Source: Mycobacterium sp. Root135
Lineage (GTDB): Bacteria; Actinomycetota; Actinomycetes; Mycobacteriales; Mycobacteriaceae
Assembly: GCF_001426545.1 (NCBI RefSeq)
Contig: NZ_LMEZ01000007.1
Location: forward strand, 124,001 to 188,000
Reading direction: 5' to 3'
DNA length: 64,000 bases
Under the pieces are notes generated by a model. The model worked only from the letters and a program-made list of their open reading frames with translations, searched no databases and had not been told where the DNA came from. The position numbers and the translations under genes are program-made. Below, in pieces: positions 16,440 through 26,374 of this stretch (its first letter is position 1; every line of letters starts with the position of its first letter).

Positions 16440-17515
16440 CGGTCGGCGTCCGCGTTGCGGATGTACAGCAATCGGTCGCCGAGCTCCATGGCATCGGCCT
16501 CCGGTGCGTCCACCCGCACCAGGCTGCCCCCTCGGACCACCCCAAGCACGATGTCGGGCAGGTGACGAGCGGACCCGCCCACCTCCTTGGCGGTCACGTC
16601 CCGCTCGGAGATGGCGAAACCGGCGTCGGGGGTGAGCAGATCCTCGATGAGTTCCACGACGGTCGGGGTGTTGGCCGCCATGCCGAGCAGTCGGCCCGCG
16701 GTCTCCGAGGACACCACGACCGAGTTCGCCCCAGACTGAAGCAGCAGATGCTGGTTCTCGGACTCCCGGATCGACGCGATGATCTTGGCGTTCGGCGCCA
16801 GCTCGCGCGCGGTCAGCGTGACGAGGACGGCGGTCGGATCGCTGTTGGTCGCGACGACGATTGCCTTGGCGTGCTGGGCTCCGGCGAGCCGGAGCACGTC
16901 GGCGCGGTTGGCGTCGCCGTGCATCGTCACCAAACCTGCCTTGTCAGCGCGGTCCAGCGCGGCGCGGTCGGTGTCGACGACCACGATCTCACCGCTCTTG
17001 GCGCCGTCACCGATCATGGCCGAGACGGCCGTCTTGCCCTTGGTGCCGTAACCGACGACGACGATGTGGTCGCGCACTCTTCTCCTCCATTGCTGAATCT
17101 TGAGGGTCTGACGCGAAGCCTCCGTCAGGGTTTCCACGGTCGTACCGATCAAGACGATCAGGAAGGCCACGCGCAGCGGCGTGATCACCAGGACGTTGAT
17201 CAGGCGGGCCGACGGCGTGAACGGCGTGATGTCGCCGTATCCGGTGGTCGACAGCGACACGGTGGCGTAATAGAGACAGTCCAGGAACGAGAGCTCGTTG
17301 TCCTGCACGTCGCGATAGCCGTCGCGATCCAGGTAGACGATCAGCACCGCGGAGAACAGCGCCAGCAGCGCGTAGAACACCCGCATTGCGATCTTGCGCG
17401 CCGGGCTGACCGGCATCTCGGGGATACGGAGGGTTCCGACCAGAGCGTGGTCGGGCTGGGTGGTCAGCGTCTGGTCGAGCGCCTCCATCCGACGACGCAA
17501 TCTACCTTTGGCCAC
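16436..17515 (-). CDS. Potassium channel with RCK/TrkA-N regulatory domain (Rv3200c-like)
   Basis: 359 residues from GTG 17515 (VAKGRLRRR). Two transmembrane helices (about residues 43-65 and 105-130) flank a pore loop with the selectivity filter STTGYGD. The cytoplasmic part is a Rossmann TrkA_N/RCK domain (VVVGYGTKGKTAVSAM) followed by a small TrkA_C-like domain. It fits a two-TM ligand-gated K+ channel of the MthK/Kch type. The stop overlaps the nudC start by four bases, so the two genes are co-transcribed, and NAD(H) or another nucleotide could link them functionally (inference). Confidence 0.9.
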   Translation of the reverse strand: MAKGRLRRRMEALDQTLTTQPDHALVGTLRIPEMPVSPARKIAMRVFYALLALFSAVLIVYLDRDGYRDVQDNELSFLDCLYYATVSLSTTGYGDITPFTPSARLINVLVITPLRVAFLIVLIGTTVETLTEASRQTLKIQQWRRRVRDHIVVVGYGTKGKTAVSAMIGDGAKSGEIVVVDTDRAALDRADKAGLVTMHGDANRADVLRLAGAQHAKAIVVATNSDPTAVLVTLTARELAPNAKIIASIRESENQHLLLQSGANSVVVSSETAGRLLGMAANTPTVVELIEDLLTPDAGFAISERDVTAKEVGGSARHLPDIVLGVVRGGSLVRVDAPEADAMELGDRLLYIRNADADR

Positions 17516-17560
17516 GAGGGCCCATCTTCCGCCCAACTCGCCGCACAGCACAATGTAACC

Positions 17561-17962
17561 ATGAGCTCACTCACCGCATCATCCGAGAACGCACCTAGCC
17601 AGGTCACGGCCCAGCGGATGGGCGCGATGCTCGTCGGCATGGGCGTGCTGCACTTCGTCGCGCCGAAGCCGTTCGACACCATCGTCCCGGCGGAATTGCC
17701 GGGCAGCGCGCGGTTCTACACGCTGGCCTCCGGCGTCGCCGAGGCCGCGACGGGCGCCTTGCTGATCGCCCCGCGCACGCGCCGTGTCGGTGCGATCGCC
17801 GCAATCGCGTTGTACGTCGGGGTGTTCCCCGCGAACCTCAATTCGGTGCGGGTGCTGTGGAACAAGGGCTGGCCCGCCCGGATCGGGACCATCGCCCGAC
17901 TGCCGCTGCAGATCCCGATGATCACCCAGGCGCTCAAGGTGTACCGCACCGCTCCTCGGTAG
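17561..17962 (+). CDS. Small DoxX-like integral membrane protein
   Basis: 133 residues from ATG 17561, with about four hydrophobic helices. Conserved-looking motifs are MGVLHFVAPKPFDTIVP near the N-terminus and NLNSVRVLWNKGWPARI in a loop. This pattern is common in DoxX-like/MauE-like proteins of unknown function. It is divergent from the K+ channel, and its last 29 bases overlap the convergent adnB gene. No catalytic residues can be named. Confidence 0.8.
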   Translation: MSSLTASSENAPSQVTAQRMGAMLVGMGVLHFVAPKPFDTIVPAELPGSARFYTLASGVAEAATGALLIAPRTRRVGAIAAIALYVGVFPANLNSVRVLWNKGWPARIGTIARLPLQIPMITQALKVYRTAPR

Positions 17963-20900
17963 CGGCGCCGAGCAGCCCGGCCAGCTCCTCGGCGTCGGGC
18001 AGGGTGTCGGGCGCCACCGTGCGACCGCTGCGCACGTAGTGGAATGCCGTACGCACAAAGTCGGGTGACACCCCGGCCGTCGCCGCCCACGCCAGCCGGT
18101 AGACGGCGAGCTGAATGGCGTTCTGCTGCAACGCCTCCTCGGTCGCCGGCGGATCGCCGGTCTTCCAGTCCACCACCGTCACCCCGCCGTCGTCGTCGGC
18201 GAACACCGCGTCGATTCTGCCGCGGACGACCGTGCCGCCGATGACCATGTCGAACGGCACCTCGACGTCGACCGGCGTCCTGGCCGCCCACGGCGACACC
18301 GCGAAGGCCGCCTGCAATTCGGCGAGACGCTCCGCCTCCGCCAGCCCCAACTCGCCGTCGACCGCACCCGGCAGGTCTTCGAGGTCGAACAGTCGCTCGG
18401 CGTGGAAGAACCTCTGCACCCAGTCGTGGAAGGCCGTGCCGAGCAACGCATGCGGGTCCGGACGAACCGGCACGCGACGCTGCAGCCGCCGCAGCGCACC
18501 GTCGGGATCGCGGGCGACGTCCACCAACGCGCTCACCGACAACTGCACGGGTAGCACCGGCGCCGGCCGCACCAGCGCCAACTCGCGTTCGGCGATCAGC
18601 GCGTCGACGTCGGCCGCCCAGCCGTCCAGGTCGCCCTCCTCGACCCCGTCCGAGGGCACCTGCGTCGACTGCTCCGACATGGCCCGTCCGACGAGGTCGA
18701 CGCCACGGTCGACGAAGCCCCGATCGGCGCCAGCCGGGTCGACCGGCCACAGGCGCTCGACGACGTTGTCGCGCAACGGGTTCGACTCCCCCTCCGCAGG
18801 CGCAGCGGCCCAGTGCTCGACGACCCCGCATGGGTCCCCCGCGGCTGCGGCCTGGTCGATCACGTCCTTGATCTCGAGCAGGAAGTCCGACGGTCCGCGC
18901 GGCTTGGACTCCGTCGCGCCCCAGTGATGACCGGACAACAGCAGGGTGTCCTCGGCACGGGTGAGCGCCACGTACAACAGTCGTCGCTCCTCGTCGACCC
19001 GACGCTGGTCGAGGGTCTTGCGATGCGCGGCGATCTTGTCCGACAACGCCTTTCGGTCGTTGACGTCGGAGGTGTCGAGAACGGGCACGCCATGCTCGGA
19101 GACCTCGGCGCGGTCGCCCCGCAGCAGCGGCGGCAGGTCGCCGGCGTCGGTCAGCCAGGTCCGCGCCGTGCCGGTCGACGGGAACACCCGGGCGCTCAGG
19201 TGCGGAACGGCGACGACCTGCCACTCCAGTCCCTTGGCGGCGTGCACGGTGAGGATCTGGACGCGGTCCTTGGACACCGTGATCTCGGCCGGGGCCAGTC
19301 CGTTCTCCACCTCCATCGCGGCGTCGAGGAACGCGAGCAGTCCGGCGACCGACGCCGAGGGTCGCGCCGCAAACTCGGCGACGACGTCGGCGAACGCGTC
19401 GAGGTGTTCGGTGCCACACCACCCGGCCGAAACCGTCTGCGTGGCGCGAACTTCGGCGTCCACGCCCAGCATCCACCGGATCTCGGCGATCAGGTCGGGC
19501 AGCGGGTGGTGAAGTTGCGCGCGCAACGCGGTGAGCTCGCGACACAGCGCCACGATGCGGCCGTACCCCACCGGTGAATAGCGGTCCGGGTGGCCGGGAT
19601 CGCAGATCGCGTCGGCCAGACACGCACTGTCAGCGTCGGGATTGGCGGAGGCGACGATGTGCGTCGTCGACGACCGGTCACCGGTGACCTTGCTTGCGGA
19701 GTCCAGCTCCACCGCCCGGCGCCAGAGCGCGGTGACGTCGGCGGCGCCCAACCGCCAGCGCGGCCCGGTGACCACACGGACCGCCGCCGACCCCGCCGTG
19801 GGGTCCGCGGTCAGCCGCAGCATCGCGACCACGTCGGCCACCTCGGGCACCGACAGCAAGCCCGACACCCCGACCACCTCGACGGGAACGCCGCGAGCGG
19901 TCAACGCGTCCGCGATGGGCGCCGCGTCGGCGTTGCGGCGCACCAGCACCGCAGTCGTCGGCACGTCATCGCCGGCGTCGACCGCCCCGTGGTACACCTC
20001 GGCGAGTTGGTCGGCGAGCCAATCCCTTTCGATGCTCACGTCGCTCTGCAGCGCGCACCGGACCGTGCCCGGCTGCGCGCCGGGGCGGGGCAGCAGTTCG
20101 CGGACGGCCACCGACCGGCGCCGCGCCTCCATCGAGACCGCGTTGGCCAGGTGCAGGGCGCTTGGTGGATTGCGCCAACTGGTGCGTAGCTCCAGCGTCG
20201 GCGCCGGCGAGCCGTCCGAGTGGCAGAAATCGGTGGTGAACCGAGGGAGGTTGGTCGCCGACGCGCCGCGCCAGCCGTAGATCGACTGGATCGGGTCACC
20301 AACCGCGGTCAGGGCGAGGTCGTCGTCCACGCCGCCGCCGAACAACGCCGACAGCGCCACGCGCTGGGCATGGCCCGTGTCCTGGTACTCGTCGAGCAGC
20401 ACCACCCGGTAGCGCTGCCGCAGCTGCTCGCCGACCTGAGGGACCGTCGCGGCAAGTCGGGCGGCCGCCGCCATCTGCATGCCGAAGTCCATTACGTTCT
20501 CCGCGCGCATCCGCTCGTGCAGCGCGTCGATCATGGGCACGAGCAAGGTGCGTTCGGACTGCACGGTCAGCATCTTCAGCAGCGACTGGTTGGGACCCGT
20601 GTCGCGCTGCCGGGGACCGGCGGGCAGCGTGTGCACCAGCCGCTCCAGCTCCACGTGGGTGTCCCGCAGCTGATCGGTGTCGACTAGGTGCTCGGCCAGC
20701 TGGCCGGCCAACCGCAGCACCATCCCGGTGATGGTGGCCGGCGACTTCTCGGTGTCGAGTTCGGGATGGTCGCATACCACGCGAAAGGCCAACTGCCACA
20801 ACTCGGTTGCGCCGATCAGTCGGGTCGACGGCTCGACCGGAAGCAGCAGTCCGTGCTCGCGCAGCAGCGTTCCTGCGAAGGCGTGATAGGTGCCGATCGC

Positions 20901-21221
20901 CGGATGCTCGTCGACCTCCGCCCGCTCACCGGGCACCAGACCCGCACCCGCGAGGCGCGCCAGCCGGGTGCGGACACGACGGAGAAGCTGACCCGCCGCC
21001 TTGCGGGTGAACGTCAGCCCGAGGACTTCGCCGGGGCGTGCGTACCCGTTGGCGACCAGCCACACCACGCGGGCAGCCATGGTCTCGGTCTTGCCCGCCC
21101 CCGCGCCCGCGATCACCACCAGCGGACCACGCGGCGCGGCGATCACCGCGGCTTGTTCCTCGGTGGGCGCGAAGATGCCGAGCGCGTCGGCCAATTCGGC
21201 CGGGCTGTAGCGATCGGTCAC
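17934..21221 (-). CDS. adnB: AdnB, ATPase/nuclease subunit of the AdnAB double-strand-break resection complex
   Basis: 1095 residues from GTG 21221, which overlaps the adnA stop (GTGA); the length equals that known for M. smegmatis AdnB. The N-terminal UvrD-like motor has Walker A IAGAGAGKTETM, VLLDEYQDTGHAQR (motif II), GDPIQSIYGWRGA (III), and VHAAKGLEWQVVAVP (V). The C-terminal RecB-like nuclease has VVDWKTGDPP (Asp and Lys of the active site) near residue 1010. It pairs with AdnA to unwind and resect DNA ends for recombination, replacing RecBCD. AdnB supplies the working motor. The start is fixed by the overlap. Confidence 0.95.
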   Translation of the reverse strand: MTDRYSPAELADALGIFAPTEEQAAVIAAPRGPLVVIAGAGAGKTETMAARVVWLVANGYARPGEVLGLTFTRKAAGQLLRRVRTRLARLAGAGLVPGERAEVDEHPAIGTYHAFAGTLLREHGLLLPVEPSTRLIGATELWQLAFRVVCDHPELDTEKSPATITGMVLRLAGQLAEHLVDTDQLRDTHVELERLVHTLPAGPRQRDTGPNQSLLKMLTVQSERTLLVPMIDALHERMRAENVMDFGMQMAAAARLAATVPQVGEQLRQRYRVVLLDEYQDTGHAQRVALSALFGGGVDDDLALTAVGDPIQSIYGWRGASATNLPRFTTDFCHSDGSPAPTLELRTSWRNPPSALHLANAVSMEARRRSVAVRELLPRPGAQPGTVRCALQSDVSIERDWLADQLAEVYHGAVDAGDDVPTTAVLVRRNADAAPIADALTARGVPVEVVGVSGLLSVPEVADVVAMLRLTADPTAGSAAVRVVTGPRWRLGAADVTALWRRAVELDSASKVTGDRSSTTHIVASANPDADSACLADAICDPGHPDRYSPVGYGRIVALCRELTALRAQLHHPLPDLIAEIRWMLGVDAEVRATQTVSAGWCGTEHLDAFADVVAEFAARPSASVAGLLAFLDAAMEVENGLAPAEITVSKDRVQILTVHAAKGLEWQVVAVPHLSARVFPSTGTARTWLTDAGDLPPLLRGDRAEVSEHGVPVLDTSDVNDRKALSDKIAAHRKTLDQRRVDEERRLLYVALTRAEDTLLLSGHHWGATESKPRGPSDFLLEIKDVIDQAAAAGDPCGVVEHWAAAPAEGESNPLRDNVVERLWPVDPAGADRGFVDRGVDLVGRAMSEQSTQVPSDGVEEGDLDGWAADVDALIAERELALVRPAPVLPVQLSVSALVDVARDPDGALRRLQRRVPVRPDPHALLGTAFHDWVQRFFHAERLFDLEDLPGAVDGELGLAEAERLAELQAAFAVSPWAARTPVDVEVPFDMVIGGTVVRGRIDAVFADDDGGVTVVDWKTGDPPATEEALQQNAIQLAVYRLAWAATAGVSPDFVRTAFHYVRSGRTVAPDTLPDAEELAGLLGAATEERCGTP

Positions 21222-24200
21222 GACCGGCCTCCCAGCGCCGCCTGGGCCGGACACGTCGCCCGCACCGGACAGTGCACACACCCGTCGTTGACGCGCGCCA
21301 CGAATTCGGGACCCTGTGTCGCGTCCGCGGCCTGCCGGATGCGATCCTGCCACTCGTCGTGCCCGTCGGCGGTCATCGAGTTCTGGTCGCGTTCGGCGGC
21401 CCCCGCCACCCCGATCTTGCCGAGGTAGACCAGCCGACCGCCCCCGGCCTGGTCACCTTGCGGCAGAACGCCTTCCGCGATGGCCAACTGGTACATCGCA
21501 AGCTGCGCGTGCTGCTGGGCGTCGTCCTTGCTGACCGGACTCTTGCCGGTCTTGACGTCCACCACGACGAGCCTGTCCTCGGCGTCGCGCTCCAACCTGT
21601 CGACCCGGCCACGGACCCGCACGCCCGGCGCGACGACACCCTCCACGTCCACTTCGGTGCCCACCTCGGTGAGCTCGTGACGGGTCTGGGCACGCCACTC
21701 GAGGAACGCCGTCAACATCGCCTGGTGGCGAGTCAGCTCGTTGGCCGCGAACCACGCGGCGTCGAAGGGAAGCTCGTCCCACACCGATTCGAGTTCGGCC
21801 AGCATCTGACCCTCCGACTTCTCCCCGTCCGACACCAGCGCGTGAACCAGCGTGCCGAGGGCCGACCGGACGTCGCGACCGTCGTCGCCCCCGTGCCGTT
21901 CCAGCAGCCACCGCAGGGGACAGTCCGACAGCGTCTGCAAGGTCGACGGTGACAGCGTCACGACGTGTTCGTCGCCCGACCACAGCGGCTGCTCGGTCGA
22001 CATCGTCGTGGTGGCGTACCACTGCACCGGAGCCGACCCCGGCACTCCAACCTCGGCCAATCGCGCCAATTGCCTTGCCGCACAAGCACGCACGTCGTCT
22101 GCCACGATGCCATCCGGTGCGCAGACCACCGCCCGCAACCTGCCGACCACCGCCGCGGGGGCCAGGACGCGTGGCGCGCGCAGCGGCTCGGCGTCGGCGG
22201 CGGGCGACTCGGTTGCCAACGCGGCGAGTTCGTCGCAGAACGGGGACGGCATCATCGCATCGTCGCCCTCGTCGCCGTCAACTGCCGTCACCAAGACCCG
22301 CGAGCGCGCCCTGCCGAGTGCGGCGATCAGCAGCCTGCGCTCCTCGGCGAGCAGCGGGGCCCTGGTGGACGTGCCGTCGGCGATGCCGTCGAGGACGTCG
22401 ACGAGTTGCTGGGTGCCCAGCACTCCCCCGCGCGGAACGACGTTGGGCCACAACCCTTCCTGCAGTCCTGCGACGACGACGAAGTCCCACTCCCGACCCA
22501 GCGACGCGTGGGCCGACAACAGCGCGACCGCCTCACCGTCACCGTCCGAATCGTCACCGCCGACCGGCAGCACCATCGACCGCACGTGGTCGACGAAACC
22601 CGTCGTCGACGCCCCGGTCGTGTGGGTGACGTACTGCTCCGCCACGTCGAACAGCGCGGTCACGCCGTCGAGGTCGCGGCCCGCCTGGATCCCCGACGTG
22701 CCGCCCCTCTCAGCGGCGGCCAGCCACCGCCGCTGCAAACCGGTCTGATGCCACGCCTGCCACAGCGTGAACCGGGGATCGAGCCCCTCGGCCTCGCTGC
22801 GGGTCGCGGCGGCCAGCACCTTGCGCACCAGCTTCAGCGCCCTGGCCAACTGGTCGGGCACGTCACCGGCGACGGGCCGGCGCAGGTCGAGGGCGTCGAC
22901 CAGCAGATCGGCGAACTCCCGCGGTGGGCTACTCGCGTCCACCCGACGCAACGTGCGACGAAGTTGCCGCAGCGACACCGGGTCCACCCTGCCGATCGGA
23001 CCGGTCAGCAGCGCCAGCGCCCGGTCGCCGTCCAGACCGTCGACGACCACGTCGAGCACCGTCAACAACGCGGCCACGGCGGGTTGTTCGACCAGCGGAC
23101 CGATTGAACCCTGCTGTGCGACGGGCACGCCCGCCACCGTCAAGGCCCGCGCCAACCCCGCACCCACCCGCGGCACCGACCGGACGACGACCGCCATCTG
23201 TGACCATGGCACCCCGTCGACCAGATGCGCGCGGCGCAGCGCGTCGGCGATCACCGCCGCTTCGGCACGCTCGGAGGCGGCGATCCGCACGGCGACCGAC
23301 CCCGCCCGGTCGTCGGCCGAGGTCAGGTGCCTGGCGTCGTCCACGCCGGGGAGCCGACTCGCGATGCCGGTGACGGCGCGCGCAATGGCGGTGGCGCACC
23401 GGTGGGACTCGCCGAGGACGATCGTCGGGTGATCACCCGCGCCGAGCAGGGCCGGGTCCGCACCGCGGTAGCCGAAAACCGACTCGTTCGGATCGCCGGC
23501 GAGGACGGCCAGCTCGGCACCGGCGGCCAGCAGCCGGACCAGCAGGGCGGCCTGCGGGTCCAGGTTCTGTGCGTCGTCGACCAGGAGCAGCCGGATCCTG
23601 GCGCGCTCGGCGGCCAGCAGGTCGGGGTCGGCGGCGAAGGCGTCCAGCGCCGCACCCACCAGCTCGGCGGCCCCAAGCGCAGGAACCGTGGCCTGCGGTG
23701 CTGCCATCCCGACCGCGGATCGCAGCAGCATCACCTGCTCGTACACCTGCGCGAACTGTCCCGCCGCCACCCACTCCGGGTGACCCGCACGCCGGCCGAT
23801 GCGTTGCAGCACAGCCGGTTCCACGCCCCGCTCGGTGCAGCGCGCCAACAGGTCACGCAATTCGTTGGCGAACCCCACCGTGCCGAGAGCAGGCAAGAGG
23901 TGCCGTGGCCAGATCACCGACGCGTTGGGCCCATCCTCGAGGTCACCGGCGAGCAGCTCACGGATGATGCCGTCCTGCTCGGCGCTGGTGACCAACCGTG
24001 GTGGCGGGTCGCCGTTGCGCTGCGCCGCGAGCCGCAACACCGCGAAGGCGTAGGAGTGGATGGTGCGCACCATCGGTTCGCGCACCGCCGACGGGCCGTT
24101 CTCGAGCAGTGTGGCCGTCACCAAGGCGCGAGCCTTGGCGCTGAGCCGCGCCGAACCCGTCAACAGCAGAACGGATTCCGGTGCGACACCCGCCGCGATG

Positions 24201-24328
24201 CGCGTCGCCGCCGCGTCGACCAGAAGCGACGTCTTCCCCGTCCCCGGCCCGCCGACCAACCGCACGGTGCCACGCAGACCGGGATCGGTCAGCACGGTGG
24301 GCGACGGTGCGATGCGGGAAGCGGGCAT
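21218..24328 (-). CDS. adnA: AdnA, nuclease subunit of the AdnAB resection complex
   Basis: 1036 residues. The N-terminus has a P-loop (VGGPGTGKTSLLVDA) and a UvrD-like but divergent motor; the second half ends in a RecB/Cas4-type nuclease. VVVDVKTGKSP carries the catalytic Asp/Lys, and an iron-sulfur cluster is indicated by DCPLRWLL upstream plus three C-terminal cysteines in DGCVHCPVRATC, the layout of AddB/Cas4 proteins. AdnB lacks this cluster. adnA and adnB overlap by four bases. Together they cut both strands near DNA ends. The gene is divergent from an alpha/beta hydrolase. Confidence 0.95.
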   Translation of the reverse strand: MPASRIAPSPTVLTDPGLRGTVRLVGGPGTGKTSLLVDAAATRIAAGVAPESVLLLTGSARLSAKARALVTATLLENGPSAVREPMVRTIHSYAFAVLRLAAQRNGDPPPRLVTSAEQDGIIRELLAGDLEDGPNASVIWPRHLLPALGTVGFANELRDLLARCTERGVEPAVLQRIGRRAGHPEWVAAGQFAQVYEQVMLLRSAVGMAAPQATVPALGAAELVGAALDAFAADPDLLAAERARIRLLLVDDAQNLDPQAALLVRLLAAGAELAVLAGDPNESVFGYRGADPALLGAGDHPTIVLGESHRCATAIARAVTGIASRLPGVDDARHLTSADDRAGSVAVRIAASERAEAAVIADALRRAHLVDGVPWSQMAVVVRSVPRVGAGLARALTVAGVPVAQQGSIGPLVEQPAVAALLTVLDVVVDGLDGDRALALLTGPIGRVDPVSLRQLRRTLRRVDASSPPREFADLLVDALDLRRPVAGDVPDQLARALKLVRKVLAAATRSEAEGLDPRFTLWQAWHQTGLQRRWLAAAERGGTSGIQAGRDLDGVTALFDVAEQYVTHTTGASTTGFVDHVRSMVLPVGGDDSDGDGEAVALLSAHASLGREWDFVVVAGLQEGLWPNVVPRGGVLGTQQLVDVLDGIADGTSTRAPLLAEERRLLIAALGRARSRVLVTAVDGDEGDDAMMPSPFCDELAALATESPAADAEPLRAPRVLAPAAVVGRLRAVVCAPDGIVADDVRACAARQLARLAEVGVPGSAPVQWYATTTMSTEQPLWSGDEHVVTLSPSTLQTLSDCPLRWLLERHGGDDGRDVRSALGTLVHALVSDGEKSEGQMLAELESVWDELPFDAAWFAANELTRHQAMLTAFLEWRAQTRHELTEVGTEVDVEGVVAPGVRVRGRVDRLERDAEDRLVVVDVKTGKSPVSKDDAQQHAQLAMYQLAIAEGVLPQGDQAGGGRLVYLGKIGVAGAAERDQNSMTADGHDEWQDRIRQAADATQGPEFVARVNDGCVHCPVRATCPAQAALGGRS

Positions 24329-24391
24329 GGAGACATGTCATCACGGGGGTACGACAACACCCGCTGACCGGCTGCTGGCAGCATCGACGCC

Positions 24392-25174
24392 GTGAACGAC
24401 GTCTTGAGCGTGCGCCGCTTCGGCCCGCAGGAACCGCCTCGAATTCTGGCTCTCCACGGCTTGACCGGGCACGGGCAGCGCTGGGAGAACCTGGCAGTAC
24501 AGCACCTCCCGGAGTACGCGATCCTGGCACCCGACCTGATCGGCCACGGCCGGTCGACGTGGGCGGCGCCATGGACGATCGACGCCAACGTCGAGGCACT
24601 CGCCGACCTGCTCGAGACCGACGCCGACGGGCCGGTCTGGGTGGTCGCCCACTCCTTCGGCGGCGCCGTCGCGCTGCGCCTCGCCGCGACCAGGCCCGAC
24701 CTCGTCGCGGGGCTCGTGCTCCTGGACCCCGCGGTGGGCCTCGACGGCGGGTGGATGCGCGAGATCGCCGACGCCATGCTGGATTCCCCGGACTTCGCCG
24801 ACCGCGACGAGGCGAGAGCGGACAAGGAGTCGGGGTCGTGGGGTGAGGTCGACGCGGCCGAGTTGGAGCGCGAACTCGACGAACACCTGATCACGTTGCC
24901 GAACGGCCGGGTCGGCTGGCGCATCGGCATCCCGGCGGTCATGTCCTACTGGAGCGAGCTGGCGCGACCCGTCGCCGTTCCCGCCAAGGGCACGCCGACG
25001 ACGGTGGTCCGGGCGCTGAGAACCCACCCCCCGTACGTCACCGATCGACTCGTCTCGACGTTGCGCCACTACTTGGGGTCCGACTTCACCCTCGTCGATC
25101 TCGACTGCGATCACATGGTGCCGCTCGCCAGACCCGCCGAATCCGCGCAGCTGATCCGCGACCTGGTGGGCTGA
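24392..25174 (+). CDS. lipV: Alpha/beta-fold hydrolase (LipV-like esterase/lipase)
   Basis: 260 residues from GTG 24392. The fold shows the oxyanion-hole loop LHGLTGHGQRW near residue 30, the nucleophile elbow VVAHSFGGAVAL (Ser about 90), the acid region LDPAVG and a C-terminal catalytic His in DCDHMVPLARP. There is no signal peptide. It corresponds in place and length to Rv3203 lipV, though the M. tuberculosis protein is shorter. The substrate is unknown. The ATL gene begins 27 bases later in the same reading frame. Confidence 0.85.
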   Translation: MNDVLSVRRFGPQEPPRILALHGLTGHGQRWENLAVQHLPEYAILAPDLIGHGRSTWAAPWTIDANVEALADLLETDADGPVWVVAHSFGGAVALRLAATRPDLVAGLVLLDPAVGLDGGWMREIADAMLDSPDFADRDEARADKESGSWGEVDAAELERELDEHLITLPNGRVGWRIGIPAVMSYWSELARPVAVPAKGTPTTVVRALRTHPPYVTDRLVSTLRHYLGSDFTLVDLDCDHMVPLARPAESAQLIRDLVG

Positions 25175-25201
25175 GCGATCGCCGCCATCACCGACGAGCA
25201 G

Positions 25202-25474
25202 GTGGAGACCGTCCGCGCGCTGGTGGCCTCGATACCGGCCGGGAAGGTCTCGACCTACGGCGACATCGCCGCTGCCGCAGAGCTTCCCAGTCCCCGAATC
25301 GTCGCGTGGATCATGCGGACCGATTCGTCGGACCTGCCGTGGCACCGGGTGATCCGGGCGTCGGGGCGGCCAGCGCCACATCTGGAGACGCGCCAGCTCG
25401 AGCTGCTGCGCGCCGAGGGCGTGCTCGCCAAGGACGGCCGCGTCCCGCTTGCCGAGGTGCGGCACGCGTTCTGA
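25202..25474 (+). CDS. Alkyltransferase-like (ATL) protein
   Basis: 90 residues from GTG 25202. It resembles the DNA-binding domain of O6-alkylguanine-DNA alkyltransferase: IPAGKVSTYGDIA, then WIMRTDSSDLPWHRVIRASG, where the alkyl-accepting Cys of PCHRV is replaced by Trp (PWHRV). ATL proteins cannot remove the alkyl group; they bind the lesion, flip the base and flag it for nucleotide excision repair. The frame is the same as lipV, separated by its TGA and nine codons with no earlier ATG/GTG/TTG. Proximity to AdnAB is conserved synteny rather than proof of linkage. Confidence 0.88.
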   Translation: METVRALVASIPAGKVSTYGDIAAAAELPSPRIVAWIMRTDSSDLPWHRVIRASGRPAPHLETRQLELLRAEGVLAKDGRVPLAEVRHAF

Positions 25475-25483
25475 GCGGGACGC

Positions 25484-26338
25484 CTACAGGATCAGGCGCA
25501 CCAGGGCCGCGGTGCGCGCCAAGCCGGGGAACGCCGCCGCGGTCGAGCGCGGATGCAGCGCATGGACGGCCAACCGGAACATCAACGCGCGCAACAACAT
25601 CTGCGGCCACTCGGGTAGCGGGGCCCATCGCTCGACGAGACCGTCGTCGGCCTCGCCCCATGCCAGTGCGTCGACGACGACGACCCCGGCCGCCCAGGAC
25701 GCCGGCCGCCAGTAGGGCGTGATGTCGGTGATGCCGGGGGCGGCGGTCCCGGCGAAGAGCACCGTGCCGTACAGGTCGCCGTGGACGAGTTGGCTGGGGC
25801 TCCGCGTCGGTCGCCGCAACGCGGCCAGCTGGGCGATCAGCTCGATCGAGCGTTGCCCGTCGGAGCCGCCGGGGGCGACACGGGCACCGGGCGGCAGGCC
25901 GTGCAACGGACGGTCCTCCCACGCGGCGCGGTCGGCGGCGACGAACACGTCGACGTCGGACCACGGCACCGACGGGGGCTGCGTCAGGAACCGGGGGCGC
26001 TCCAGCTTCGCCGTCGCTTCGTGAAGGCGGACCGCGGCCGAGACGACCTCGTCGTGGCGGGGTTCCGGCGTTCCGGTGACGAACGTGTCGGCGCGCCAGC
26101 CGGCGACGACGTAGCGGCCGTCGGTGGAGCGGACGGGGCGGGCGAGGCGGACTCCGTCGACGAACAGCGTTTCGCGGACCTTCGCCGACCACCCCGCACG
26201 GGCATGCTCGGCGACCATCGACAGCACGACTTCGCCGCAGCGCCAGCCACCCTCCCAGCTCGAGCCGAGCGGTACGGGGCGAACACCCGTCAGGCCAAAC
26301 GCCGCCAGGACGTGGTCGGGCGGCATGTCGGCACTCAC
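25484..26338 (-). CDS. Aminoglycoside phosphotransferase-fold protein (TIGR02569-like, Rv3205c-like)
   Basis: 284 residues. The family is actinobacterial and related to APH/choline kinases: LGSSWEGGWRCGEVVLSM replaces the usual P-loop region, SQLVHGDLYGTVLF provides the HGD catalytic loop, and ITDITPYWRP stands where the metal-binding DxD/DWE motif would be. Small-molecule kinase activity is not established for this subgroup and the metal motif is atypical. It is transcribed leftward upstream of moeZ, 36 bases before it, so an operon is likely. Confidence 0.8.
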   Translation of the reverse strand: MSADMPPDHVLAAFGLTGVRPVPLGSSWEGGWRCGEVVLSMVAEHARAGWSAKVRETLFVDGVRLARPVRSTDGRYVVAGWRADTFVTGTPEPRHDEVVSAAVRLHEATAKLERPRFLTQPPSVPWSDVDVFVAADRAAWEDRPLHGLPPGARVAPGGSDGQRSIELIAQLAALRRPTRSPSQLVHGDLYGTVLFAGTAAPGITDITPYWRPASWAAGVVVVDALAWGEADDGLVERWAPLPEWPQMLLRALMFRLAVHALHPRSTAAAFPGLARTAALVRLIL

Positions 26339-26374
26339 AGGGTCAGCCTAAGGCGTGGTCCGGCCAACGAGCCG

